Shown here one piece after another: positions 19,781 through 27,864 of a stretch of 64,000 nt of DNA. The number at the start of each line of letters is the position of its first letter. Position 1 is the stretch's first letter. The stretch spans positions 286,479 to 350,478 of the forward strand of contig JAPLSB010000021.1 of NCBI GenBank assembly GCA_026398875.1, read 5' to 3'. The position numbers and the translations under genes were made by a program. The DNA comes from Gammaproteobacteria bacterium. Lineage in GTDB: Bacteria > Pseudomonadota > Gammaproteobacteria > Nevskiales > Nevskiaceae. A model generated the notes under the pieces. The model did not search any database. It was not told the DNA's origin and saw nothing but the letters and a program-made list of their open reading frames with translations.

Positions 19781-20068
19781 ATGGCACTCGCGAGAAAGCT
19801 GATGCTTGTCTCAGCCCTTACCGCCGGGTACGGCCTTGGCACTTACGATGACGGCAACGGCATCGATGACGGCGCCGACGTTCTGACCTACCTGCAGACG
19901 CTGCAGGTCGCGTTGGAAGGCCCCCGCTCCACAACGGACCTCGAGCCGGCGGACCGCCGCCTGATCGTCGTCAGCGACAGCGGCCAGAACCTGCTCGGCG
20001 ACGGCAGCGCCGGCTTCATCCGCGTCGACGCGCCGCTGAAGGAGCGGGCCGGCGTGCTGCCGAATTGA
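19781..20068 (+). pseudogene. Decayed partial copy of the DUF4394 gene
   Basis: An open frame of 95 codons that is clearly a damaged copy of the intact gene at 20238. The start of the signal peptide is kept (ALARKLMLVSAL against TFAKKLLLAAAL). About 55 codons of the mature N-terminus are deleted. Then 'YGLG', 'DVLTYLQTLQVALEG', 'ADRRLIVVSDSGQNL' and 'VDAPL' follow the intact protein at lower identity. It ends at an early TGA where similarity to the parent continues for a few bases and then fades. Similarity also covers about 100 bp upstream of the ATG (from ~19676, 'ccctgcatcc', to 'ctactggaaa'). I infer a tandem duplication followed by decay; expression of a short product cannot be excluded. 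Confidence 0.75.
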
Positions 20069-20237
20069 ATACGGTCTTACCCGAATGGGCAGCGAGTGCA
20101 TCCGCAGCGGCCGCGTTCGCGGCGAAGCCCCTGCATCCAGCCCTGATGAGTTGCCGTAGGTCCTGATGTGTCGTGTGCCGGTTCCCGGTGTCGCGGCGCG
20201 CGCTCAGGTCCACTCTCCTCAACTGGAAACCAGAACA

Positions 20238-21080
20238 ATGACATTCGCCAAAAAACTGTTGCTCGCCGCAGCCCTTGCCGCCGCAGCCGCCGGCCCGGCA
20301 TCGGCATTGACCGTGGTCGGTGCCACCAGCAGCAACCAGCTGATCACCTTCAACGACACCGCCACGCCGCAGATCTCGTTCCGCGCCCGGCTGTCGGGCT
20401 TCACGGCCGGCGACACCAGCCTGGTGTCGATCGACTACCGCGTGCAGGACGGCTCGCTGTACGGGCTCGGCAATGCCGGCGGTGTCTACCGCATCGATGA
20501 CAGCACCGGCGTGATGACCTACCTGCACACGCTGCAGGTGGCGCTGGAAGGCACCCGCTTCACGGCGGACTTCAACCCGGCGGCCGATCGCCTGCGCATC
20601 GTCAGCGACAGCGGTCAGAACCTCCGTCACAACATCAACACCGGCATCACGCTGGTTGACGCGCCGCTGAACTATCCGCCCGGCATGCCGCTGAACACGG
20701 TGGGTCCGGTGGCCAGCGGCATCGTCGCCGGTGCCTACATCAACAACGATCTCAGCCCGACCACCGGCACCCTGCTGTTCGCGCTGGATGCCAACCTGAA
20801 CCAGCTGGTCGTGGTGACGCCGCCGAACAACGGTTCGATGGCGGTGGTCGGTCAGCTTGGCGTCGATATCGGCACGACGACCGCGTTCGACATCCTGACC
20901 ACGACCGTCGATGGCGTTGCCGACACCAACCTCGGCATCGTGGCGGTCAGCAACGGCGTCAACGGTGGCTCGCTGAACACGATCAACCTGCTGACCGGCA
21001 AGCTGACGCCGATCATGTCGACCGCGAACAGCGCGGCCGTCGGCCGTCTGGTCGGCATCGCGGCACCGCTGGCGCAGTAA
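20238..21080 (+). CDS. Secreted DUF4394 domain protein
   Basis: 280 residues from the ATG at 20238, with a signal peptide 'KKLLLAAALAAAAAGPASA'. The mature part follows the DUF4394 pattern: 'IDYRVQDGSLYGLGNAGGVY', 'VALEGTRFTADFNPAADRLR', 'IVSDSGQNLRHNINTG'. This is a beta-propeller-like family of exported proteins without known activity. The gene stands alone between its decayed upstream copy and a strong terminator. Upstream similarity to the decayed copy includes the leader, so both probably had the same promoter. Confidence 0.88.
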   Translation: MTFAKKLLLAAALAAAAAGPASALTVVGATSSNQLITFNDTATPQISFRARLSGFTAGDTSLVSIDYRVQDGSLYGLGNAGGVYRIDDSTGVMTYLHTLQVALEGTRFTADFNPAADRLRIVSDSGQNLRHNINTGITLVDAPLNYPPGMPLNTVGPVASGIVAGAYINNDLSPTTGTLLFALDANLNQLVVVTPPNNGSMAVVGQLGVDIGTTTAFDILTTTVDGVADTNLGIVAVSNGVNGGSLNTINLLTGKLTPIMSTANSAAVGRLVGIAAPLAQ

Positions 21081-21110
21081 GCCTTGCTGGCAGCGCTTCG
21101 GCGCTGCAGG

Positions 21111-21142
21111 AAACGACCGGCCCCGTGCCGGTCGTTTCGTTT
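21111..21142 (+). terminator. Intrinsic terminator after the DUF4394 gene
   Basis: An 11-bp stem, aaacgaccggc/gccggtcgttt (21111-21121 and 21127-21137), with a 5-nt loop, then 'cgtttctgg'. It starts 31 bp after the stop. Confidence 0.82.
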
Positions 21143-21239
21143 CTGGCGCCCGGCAATGCTCTGGCCGGTTCGCGATTGGCTTTGCCGCCGCGCAGGGATC
21201 ATCATCGCCGCGGGCTTTCCAAGCGCAGGGTTTACAACC

Positions 21240-21872
21240 ATGGCCTTCCCGTCGCCTGCTGCCGTTGCGGTGATCCAGCGTCGGCTGACCGTTGGCCTGA
21301 TGCTGCTGATCGCTGTCGCGCTGTCCGCCTGCGTGCCGAAGCTGGTTCAGCCGCACGATCCGGCGCTGGTGGCCGGTGTGGAAGCGCTGTATGCCGAGGC
21401 CACGGCAATGATCGATGACGGTGTCGCCAGTAGCCCGGTGACCGATGCCGAGCGCGACGCGATTCGCCAGGCGAACAAGTCGGCAGCGCACGCCAGCCAG
21501 TTCACGGCGCGCTACGACGCGCTGATCCGCGCATCCGACCTGATGATACTGCGGGCGATGGCTGGCAGCGGTACGGTCGACCGCACCGGCGAGACGCTGC
21601 AGCGCAAGATCGAACAGGTGATCGAGAACGCGATCCCGAGCGTCTGCAGCGACATGACTGCTGCCTTCGACGAACTCGGCGCCACCAGCCTGACGGTGCG
21701 CAACCACGTCGATCTGAAGTGTCTGCTGACGCGCTGGAAGGAACAGCATGCCGATCCGGCACTGACGCGCGGCACGCTGATCCTGAAGCGCGCCAACTGG
21801 GAATCGCGGCGCGCCAGCCTGTTCCGCATCGTGCTGGCGATCCAGCGCGCCGAACTGGCCAAGCAGCCCTGA
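21240..21872 (+). CDS. Lipoprotein of unknown function
   Basis: 210 residues from the ATG at 21240. The N-terminal hydrophobic stretch 'LTVGLMLLIAVALSACVPK' ends in the lipobox LSAC, so it should be acylated at that Cys. The rest is largely helical and polar ('ALVAGVEALYAEATAMIDDG', 'ETLQRKIEQVIENAIPSVC') with two further cysteines. The frame is open upstream to 21084 but that part overlaps the preceding terminator and reads as an Arg-rich leader. It is followed after 27 bp by a small soluble protein gene, probably in one transcript. I do not recognise the family. Confidence 0.72.
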   Translation: MAFPSPAAVAVIQRRLTVGLMLLIAVALSACVPKLVQPHDPALVAGVEALYAEATAMIDDGVASSPVTDAERDAIRQANKSAAHASQFTARYDALIRASDLMILRAMAGSGTVDRTGETLQRKIEQVIENAIPSVCSDMTAAFDELGATSLTVRNHVDLKCLLTRWKEQHADPALTRGTLILKRANWESRRASLFRIVLAIQRAELAKQP

Positions 21873-21899
21873 TTCCGCAGCTCTCCTTGAGGTGTCGCA

Positions 21900-22250
21900 A
21901 TGGCCACGACGATCAATGGCGTCAATTTCACCCAGGTCGGCAAGGATGCGCTCGAGGCCGTCCGCGTGCTGCTTGAAGACCCCGGCACCTGGAAGTCGCT
22001 GAAGGACATCCTGCAGAACGTGGCCGACGGCCTGACCGCCGACATCAAGTTCATTGCCCGCAAGAAGCTCAGCGGCGAGTTCAACGAGGACGATGCTCGC
22101 GTCTACCTCGAAGACCAGAAGACCATTGCCCGCGTGCGGATCCGCTCGGTCGCGATCATCACCTTGCAGCTCGCCGAGAAAGTGCTGAACGCGATGCTCG
22201 ACGTGTTCCGCGGCGCGGCCCGCCAGGCGCTTGGCTGGACCGTGCTGTAG
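21900..22250 (+). CDS. Small cytoplasmic-looking protein of unknown function
   Basis: 116 residues without signal or clear membrane helix. It is predicted to be mostly amphipathic helix, with alternating charges ('DIKFIARKKLSGEFNEDDAR') and a more hydrophobic C-terminal half ('VAIITLQLAEKVLNAMLDVF'). An upstream 'cttgaggtgtcgca' supplies a GAGG ribosome-binding site. It is paired with the lipoprotein gene at 21240. Its stop and the stop of the convergent priA lie in the two arms of a small palindrome, tagagcg/cgctcta, at 22248-22268. Function unknown. Confidence 0.7.
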   Translation: MATTINGVNFTQVGKDALEAVRVLLEDPGTWKSLKDILQNVADGLTADIKFIARKKLSGEFNEDDARVYLEDQKTIARVRIRSVAIITLQLAEKVLNAMLDVFRGAARQALGWTVL

Positions 22251-22265
22251 AGCGGCTCTGACGCT

Positions 22266-24449
22266 CTAGAACAGGTCGCCGGGGTCGACGTCGAGCGACC
22301 AGCGGTGCCGGGTCTGCTGGCCGAGGATTTCGATGTCCGGCAGCCAGCCGTCGAGACCGCGATGCAGGGCCGCTCGCGAGTGGCTCTTCAACAGCAGCTG
22401 CCCGCGCTGAAAGCCGGCGCGGCGCGCCATCGTTGCCGGCGCCGGGCCCAGCGCCTCGACGGCCGCTGAAGCCGGCAGTAGCGCTTTCGCCTTGCGCAGG
22501 AAGGCCATCACGTCGCCATCGGTCCTTGCCTCGACTCTGAGCAGCGCCAGATGCGCGAACGGTGGTAGCAGGAACTGCTGGCGCTCGGCCATCAGCGCTG
22601 CGGCGAACGCCGGATAGCCGCGCTCGACCAGCAGCTTCAGCAGCGGATGCTCCGGGTGATGCGTCTGCAGGATCACTTCGCCGGGCTCGCCGCCGCGACC
22701 GACGCGACCGGCCACCTGCGTGACCAGCTGGCCCATCCGTTCCAGCGCCCGGAAATCGCTGCCGAACAGCGCCTGATCGACATCGACCAGCCCGGCGAAT
22801 TGCAGGCCGGCGAAGTCGTGGCCCTTGGCCAGCACCTGGGTGCCGACCAGCACATCGACCTCGCCGGCCTGCACATCGGCCAGCAGTTTCGCGAGCGCGG
22901 CACCGCTTTTCAGGCGATCGGAATCGACGCGTTCGATCCGTGCTTCCGGGAAGCGCAGCGCCAGCGCGTCCTCGATCCGCTCGGTGCCCTGGCCGATCGG
23001 CACCTGCCGGCCGCCGCAGTCCGGGCAGGCCGGCGGCTGCGGCTCGACATGGCCGCAGTGGTGGCAGGCCAGCCGCTTGCGGGCGCGATGGACGACCAGC
23101 CGGGCATCGCAGTTCGGGCATGGCATGACAAAGCCGCAGTCGTGGCACAGCAGCACCGGCGCATAGCCGCGGCGGTTCAGGAACAGCAGCGACTGATGGC
23201 CCTGTTCCAGATGACGGGCGACGGCGTCGACGATCGTCGGGCTCAGGCCGTTCTCGAGCACGGCGTGGCGCACGTCCAGCAGATGAATGCGCGGCGGCGG
23301 CGTGTCATGCACGCGGCGGTCGAGCTTCAGGTGCCGATAGCGGCCGTCCTTCGCGTTGCGCAGCGTTTCCAGCGACGGCGTGGCACTGCCCAGCACGACT
23401 GCTGCGCCAGCATCGCGGGCACGGACGATGGCGACATCGCGGGCGTGATAGCGCAGCCCGTCCTGCTGCTTGTACGAGCCATCGTGTTCCTCGTCGAGGA
23501 TCACCAGCTGCAGCCGCGGCATCGGCACGAACACCGCCGAGCGGGTGCCGACGACGATGCGCGCCTCGCCGGCACCGGCGGCCAGCCAGTGACGGGCGCG
23601 TTCGGCTTCGCCAAGGCCGGAATGGAAGCTGGCCACGCCATCGCCGAAACGGGCCTTGAAGCGGGCCGCGAGCTGCGGCGTCAGACCGATTTCCGGTGCC
23701 AGCACCAGCACCTGGCCGCCCGCTGCCAGCACCGTTTCGGTCAGCCGCAGGTACAGCTCGGTCTTGCCGCTGCCGGTCACGCCTTCGAGCAGGCTGATGC
23801 CGAAGCGGCCGATGCCGGTTTCGAGTGCGGCCAGCACCTCGGCTTGCAGCGCGGTCAGCGGCAGCGAAGGCTCCAGCGTGCGCGGAATGCCGCCATCGGC
23901 GCAGCGTTCGATCCATCCGGCGTCGAGTGCCCTTTTGATCGCGGCGGCCGCGTTCGGCAGCCGCGCGCGGACCGAAGCGGCATTGCTGGCGCCCGGCTCC
24001 AGCATCGTCAGCAATGCACGCATCGCCTGCGAGCGCGCCGGTACGTCCGGCAGCGTCGCTCGGCCGGCAGCGGTCAGTTGCAAGCCTTCCGGCGGCCGGA
24101 TCGCCGGCTGCTCGCCGCGCCGCAGCGGGCCGGGCAGAGCGGCGGCGATCACTTCGCCCAGCGGATGCAGGTAGTAGTCGGCGGTCCAGCGGCACAGCGC
24201 CAGAAGTGCAGCGGACAGCAGCGGCGCGGGGTCGAGCAGCGCCGTCACTGGCTTGATCTCGTAGGCCGGGGCCGGCTCGTCGCGGCCCGAGTCGACCACA
24301 GCGCCGACCACCACGCCGATCAGTTCGCGGCGCGCGAACGGCACTTTGACGCGCTGCCCCGGCTGCAACTGCGACGCCAGCGCCTCCGGCACCGCGTAGT
24401 CGAACAGGCGGCGCAGCGGAACCGGAACCGCGACCGTGACCTGCTTCAC
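22266..24449 (-). CDS. priA: Primosomal replication protein N' (PriA helicase)
   Basis: 727 residues, the normal length; GTG start at 24449 (VKQVTVAVPVPLRRLFDYAV). PriA reloads the replisome at stalled forks. The N-terminal DNA-binding region is followed by the SF2 helicase core with Walker A 'GVTGSGKTELYLR', the DEAH-type box 'ILDEEHDGSYKQQDG' and motif 'GSATPSLETL'. The zinc-binding insert has paired cysteines ('CHDCGFVMPCPNC', 'CHHCG', 'CPDCG'). Motifs V and VI are 'GTQVLAKGHDFAGL' and 'QVAGRVGRG'. No key residue is missing. It is convergent with the small unknown gene at 21900. Confidence 0.97.
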   Translation of the reverse strand: MKQVTVAVPVPLRRLFDYAVPEALASQLQPGQRVKVPFARRELIGVVVGAVVDSGRDEPAPAYEIKPVTALLDPAPLLSAALLALCRWTADYYLHPLGEVIAAALPGPLRRGEQPAIRPPEGLQLTAAGRATLPDVPARSQAMRALLTMLEPGASNAASVRARLPNAAAAIKRALDAGWIERCADGGIPRTLEPSLPLTALQAEVLAALETGIGRFGISLLEGVTGSGKTELYLRLTETVLAAGGQVLVLAPEIGLTPQLAARFKARFGDGVASFHSGLGEAERARHWLAAGAGEARIVVGTRSAVFVPMPRLQLVILDEEHDGSYKQQDGLRYHARDVAIVRARDAGAAVVLGSATPSLETLRNAKDGRYRHLKLDRRVHDTPPPRIHLLDVRHAVLENGLSPTIVDAVARHLEQGHQSLLFLNRRGYAPVLLCHDCGFVMPCPNCDARLVVHRARKRLACHHCGHVEPQPPACPDCGGRQVPIGQGTERIEDALALRFPEARIERVDSDRLKSGAALAKLLADVQAGEVDVLVGTQVLAKGHDFAGLQFAGLVDVDQALFGSDFRALERMGQLVTQVAGRVGRGGEPGEVILQTHHPEHPLLKLLVERGYPAFAAALMAERQQFLLPPFAHLALLRVEARTDGDVMAFLRKAKALLPASAAVEALGPAPATMARRAGFQRGQLLLKSHSRAALHRGLDGWLPDIEILGQQTRHRWSLDVDPGDLF

Positions 24450-24918
24450 CGCAGCATCGCCGCTGCACCCGACATGACGGTCGGCGCATGTCGCGGAGCT
24501 GTGGATAAAGATGTGTACATCCGGCAGACACGCGCGCAGTCAAAATGCCAGCCGCCGTTCGAAGTGCGGATTTTCCCGGCAATCAGAAAATCATTGGTAT
24601 ACGAATCAATCATCTGCACGAATTCTGGCGACCAGGGGCGACGCGAGGGCTTGACGGAGCGGTTCCATGCCAGCGGATGCGCGTTGTGCATAACAGCATG
24701 ACGACGCTGTCCGGCCCGGCCGACGGCTTACTGAATGGTCGGTCGATGGGACCTCCCGATCGGCCTGAAAAGCCCGCCACTGCGTTGTTTCCGCGCTGCC
24801 GATTCTGCCCCGCTCGCGCAGCGGCCGCCCGAAGCCTGACAATCGGCGCCCCGCCGCCGACGCTGCCGACCATGCCCGCTCTGCCGATTGTCCTCCACTG
24901 CCGATCCGGCCGGCCGCG
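24450..24918. other. 469-bp non-coding gap between priA and the EamA gene
   Basis: The divergent gap contains a noticeably less GC-rich stretch (about 24545-24640, 'aatcagaaaatcattggta' and neighbours), which would suit a promoter. On the minus strand 'TTGACT' followed 18 bp later by 'TGTACA' is a weak candidate for priA. An 81-codon minus-strand frame (24446-24691) ends in a GTGA overlap with the priA start. That spacing looks like coupling, but the translated product resembles nothing known to me and I do not call it a gene. The right half (24700-24918) shows nothing distinct. Confidence 0.5.
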
Positions 24919-25806
24919 ATGAGTGCCGGCATGGCGCGGCTGGGCGTGCCGGGGCTGGTGCTTGGCGCGGTGCTGATCGGCTTTGCCGCGATCATCGTCC
25001 GGCTGGTCGAGGTCGGCCCGACCGCGGCCGCGTTCTGGCGGCTGGCGGTCGCGGTGCCGGTGCTGTGGCTGGCGCGTGCTGCGCAGCCAAAGCAGGACGC
25101 ACCACCGGATCGCGCCGCCATCGGGCTGATGCTGATAGCCGGCGTTGCGTTCGCGCTTGATCTGGCGCTGTGGCATCGCGCAATCCACCTGACCTCGGTC
25201 GCCAATGCGACCTTGATGAGCAACCTGTCGCCGGTGTTCATCGCGCTGACCTTGCATTTCGGCTTCGGTGACCGCCACCCGCCGCGCTTCTGGCTGGGTC
25301 TGATCGTTGCGTTGGCCGGGGCGGCCTGGCTGGTCGCCGACAGCTTCACGATCAGCCACGAAACCGCCATCGGCGATCTGATGGCGATCGGCACGGCTGC
25401 GTTCTACGCGGTCTACCAGCTGCTGGTCAGCCGCAGCCGGCGACGCTACAGCGCGCTCGACGTGATGTTCTGGGCCAGCCTTGCCGGCGTGCTGACCTTG
25501 TTGCCGATGAGCGTCGCCTTCGGTGAGCGGATCGCGCCGACCGGGCTGCGCGACGTGCTGCTGCTGGTGGCACTCGGCGTGGTCGTCCACGTCGGCGGGC
25601 AGGGGCTGATCGCCTGGGCGCAGGCCCATATCACCGCGTCGTTCGCGTCGGTGACCTTGCTGGTGCAGCCGGTGGCCGCCGCCGTGTTCGCCTGGGCGCT
25701 GCTGAACGAGCGCTTCGGGGTTCATCAGGCGCTCGGTGGCGCGTTGATCCTGGCCGGCATCGTCACCTGCCGGCTGGCGATGCTGGCGGCTGCGAGGAAG
25801 GCTTAG
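24919..25806 (+). CDS. EamA/DMT-family transporter
   Basis: 295 residues with ten hydrophobic helices in two EamA repeats. The first repeat contains 'TAAAFWRLAVAVPVLWLAR' and 'ANATLMSNLSPVFIALTLHF'. The second contains 'SFASVTLLVQPVAAAVFAWA' followed by 'LLNERF', the classical end of a DMT repeat. It is an inner-membrane exporter or permease of small metabolites; the substrate cannot be told. Its stop overlaps by 4 bp with that of the convergent OPT gene. Confidence 0.9.
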   Translation: MSAGMARLGVPGLVLGAVLIGFAAIIVRLVEVGPTAAAFWRLAVAVPVLWLARAAQPKQDAPPDRAAIGLMLIAGVAFALDLALWHRAIHLTSVANATLMSNLSPVFIALTLHFGFGDRHPPRFWLGLIVALAGAAWLVADSFTISHETAIGDLMAIGTAAFYAVYQLLVSRSRRRYSALDVMFWASLAGVLTLLPMSVAFGERIAPTGLRDVLLLVALGVVVHVGGQGLIAWAQAHITASFASVTLLVQPVAAAVFAWALLNERFGVHQALGGALILAGIVTCRLAMLAAARKA

Positions 25807-27737
25807 GCCGGGGTGCTGCGTGTTGCGGAACGGAACAGCAGCCCGCCGACCACCGCCAGCACCACCAGCCCGGCGAATTGCCCGAACTGGAACGAGGCCG
25901 GTGCCGCCAGCACGTCAGCGCGGCCGGACAGCACGATCGGTACGGCGATGACGATGCCCATCAGCGCTTCGCCAGTGATCAGGCCGGCCGAGAACAGCGT
26001 GCCGTTGCGATGCAGCTTGTCGCGGGCGGCTTCATCAGTCGCCGCCACGCCGGCTCGTCTCTCGACGAACCACGCGATGAGGCTACCGAGGAAGATCGGC
26101 ACCATCAGTTCCAGCGGCAGGTAGATGCCGATCGCCGCACCCAGTACCGGCACCCGGAAGTGCGCGCCGCGGGCCTTGAGCCATTCATCCAGCGCGATGA
26201 TCGCAGCGCCGATCACGGCACCAATGGCGATGAAGTTCCACGGCAGTTCGCCGCCGAACATGCCCTTGGCGACCGAGGCCATCAGATTGGCCTGCGGTGC
26301 AGCCAGTGCATTCGGATGCTCGGGTGTCGGTGCGCCAATGCCGTAGGCGGCAGCCAGCAGGTTCAGCACCGGCGCCATCACCAGCGCGCAGGAAAAGGCA
26401 CCTATGCCGAGCATCAGCTGCTGCTTCCACGGTGTTGCGCCGACCAGATAGCCGGCCTTCAGGTCCTGCAGGTTGTCGCCACCCACCGAGGCTGCGCAGC
26501 AGACCACGGCGCCGATCATGATCGCGGCCACGGCACCAATCGGTGAATCCTTGCCAAGCAGCAGGATCAGCACCAGTGACGCAAACAGGATCGTCGCGAT
26601 GGTGATGCCGGACACCGGATTGTTCGATGAGCCGACGAGGCCGGCCAGATAGCCGGACACCGACACGAACAGGAAGCCGGCGACGATCATGATGACGGTC
26701 ATCGGAATGCTGACCAGCCAGTCGCTGACGATCGCCTGATAGAGCAAGGCCAGCGGAATGGTGAACAGCACCAGCGCAATCAGCATCCACTTCATCGGCA
26801 GATCGCGATCGGTCTCGGCGATCACCGTGCCAGCGGTGTTCTTGCGCGCGGCAGCGAGGCCAGACCGGATGCCGGAGACCAGCGACTTGCGAAGCGAGAA
26901 CAGCGTCCAGATGCCGCCGATCAGCATCGCGCCGACGCCCAGATAGCGGATCTTCGCCGACCAGATCGCGTAGCCGAGGTCTTCGGCGCTGGCACCGGCG
27001 ATCTTCGCGGCCAGCGCCGGATCGGTATCGAGGAAGAACGCGTGGTAGATCGGGATCGCGAACTGCCAGCTCAGGATGCTGCCGGCGACGACGACGATGC
27101 CGACATTCAGCCCGACGATGTAGCCGACGCCGAGCAGCGCCGGCGACAGGTTGCTGCCCATGAACGCGAAGTACTTGCCGATGAAGGTGGCGCCGATCGC
27201 AGCGTCCGGAATCAGCTTGAGGCCGCTGGCGGCGGCCAGTTTCAGGAACGCGCCGATCGCACCGGACACCGCCAGCGTCTTCACGCCTTCGCCGGGGTTC
27301 TCGCCGGCCTTCAGCACTTCGGCCGCCGCCTTGCCTTCCGGAAACGCCAGCGGTTCCTCGACGATCATCGTCCGCCGCAACGGTACCGAGAACAGCACGC
27401 CAAGCAGGCCGCCCAGCCCGGCGATCGCCAGCACCCACGAGTACCGGAAGTCCTGCCAGTAGCCGAGGATGATCAGCGCCGGAATCGTGAAGATCACGCC
27501 GGCCGCGATCGACGAGCCGGCCGAAGCGCCCGTCTGGACGATGTTGTTCTCCAGAATCGTGCCGCCGCCGAGTACCCGCAGCACCGCCATCGACACCACC
27601 GCAGCCGGAATCGCCGTGGCGATCGTGAGCCCGGCGAACAGGCCCAGGTAGGCGTTCGCGGCGGCCAGGATCATCGCCAGGATCACCGACAGCGTGACGG
27701 CGCGGAAGGTCAGCTGCGGGACTGCGGCACGGCTCAT
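25803..27737 (-). CDS. OPT-family transporter
   Basis: 644 residues from the ATG at 27737, chosen over a GTG at 27746 because GCGGAG stands 8 nt before it. There are fourteen or more hydrophobic helices. Family blocks include 'LGLFAGLTIATAIPAAVVSM', 'VSGYLAGLVGSSNNPVSGIT' and 'SVGGDNLQDLKAGYLVGATP'; the NPVSG and GDNLQDLK stretches are typical of bacterial oligopeptide transporter (OPT) proteins. It is an inner-membrane, proton-driven uptake system for peptides or metal chelates. Single gene; the substrate is unknown. Confidence 0.93.
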   Translation of the reverse strand: MSRAAVPQLTFRAVTLSVILAMILAAANAYLGLFAGLTIATAIPAAVVSMAVLRVLGGGTILENNIVQTGASAGSSIAAGVIFTIPALIILGYWQDFRYSWVLAIAGLGGLLGVLFSVPLRRTMIVEEPLAFPEGKAAAEVLKAGENPGEGVKTLAVSGAIGAFLKLAAASGLKLIPDAAIGATFIGKYFAFMGSNLSPALLGVGYIVGLNVGIVVVAGSILSWQFAIPIYHAFFLDTDPALAAKIAGASAEDLGYAIWSAKIRYLGVGAMLIGGIWTLFSLRKSLVSGIRSGLAAARKNTAGTVIAETDRDLPMKWMLIALVLFTIPLALLYQAIVSDWLVSIPMTVIMIVAGFLFVSVSGYLAGLVGSSNNPVSGITIATILFASLVLILLLGKDSPIGAVAAIMIGAVVCCAASVGGDNLQDLKAGYLVGATPWKQQLMLGIGAFSCALVMAPVLNLLAAAYGIGAPTPEHPNALAAPQANLMASVAKGMFGGELPWNFIAIGAVIGAAIIALDEWLKARGAHFRVPVLGAAIGIYLPLELMVPIFLGSLIAWFVERRAGVAATDEAARDKLHRNGTLFSAGLITGEALMGIVIAVPIVLSGRADVLAAPASFQFGQFAGLVVLAVVGGLLFRSATRSTPA

Positions 27738-27864
27738 CGGGGGCACTCCGCTTTCAGTTCGGGAATGCGCCGGATTGTGGCACGCGGGTGACGCGCGGCA
27801 GCGCGTGAAATGCAGCCGATGGCAGGCGCGTGTGCGCTGCCATCGGCTTCGACATCGGCTTCTG

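Noticed and set aside
22248..22268. Terminator formed by tagagcg/cgctcta between converging genes
   Set aside because: Only a 7-bp stem that contains both stop codons, and no T tract on either side.
24545..24922. 125-codon plus-strand frame before the EamA gene
   Set aside because: No ribosome-binding site, low-complexity second half, overlaps the EamA start; composition is that of a chance frame.
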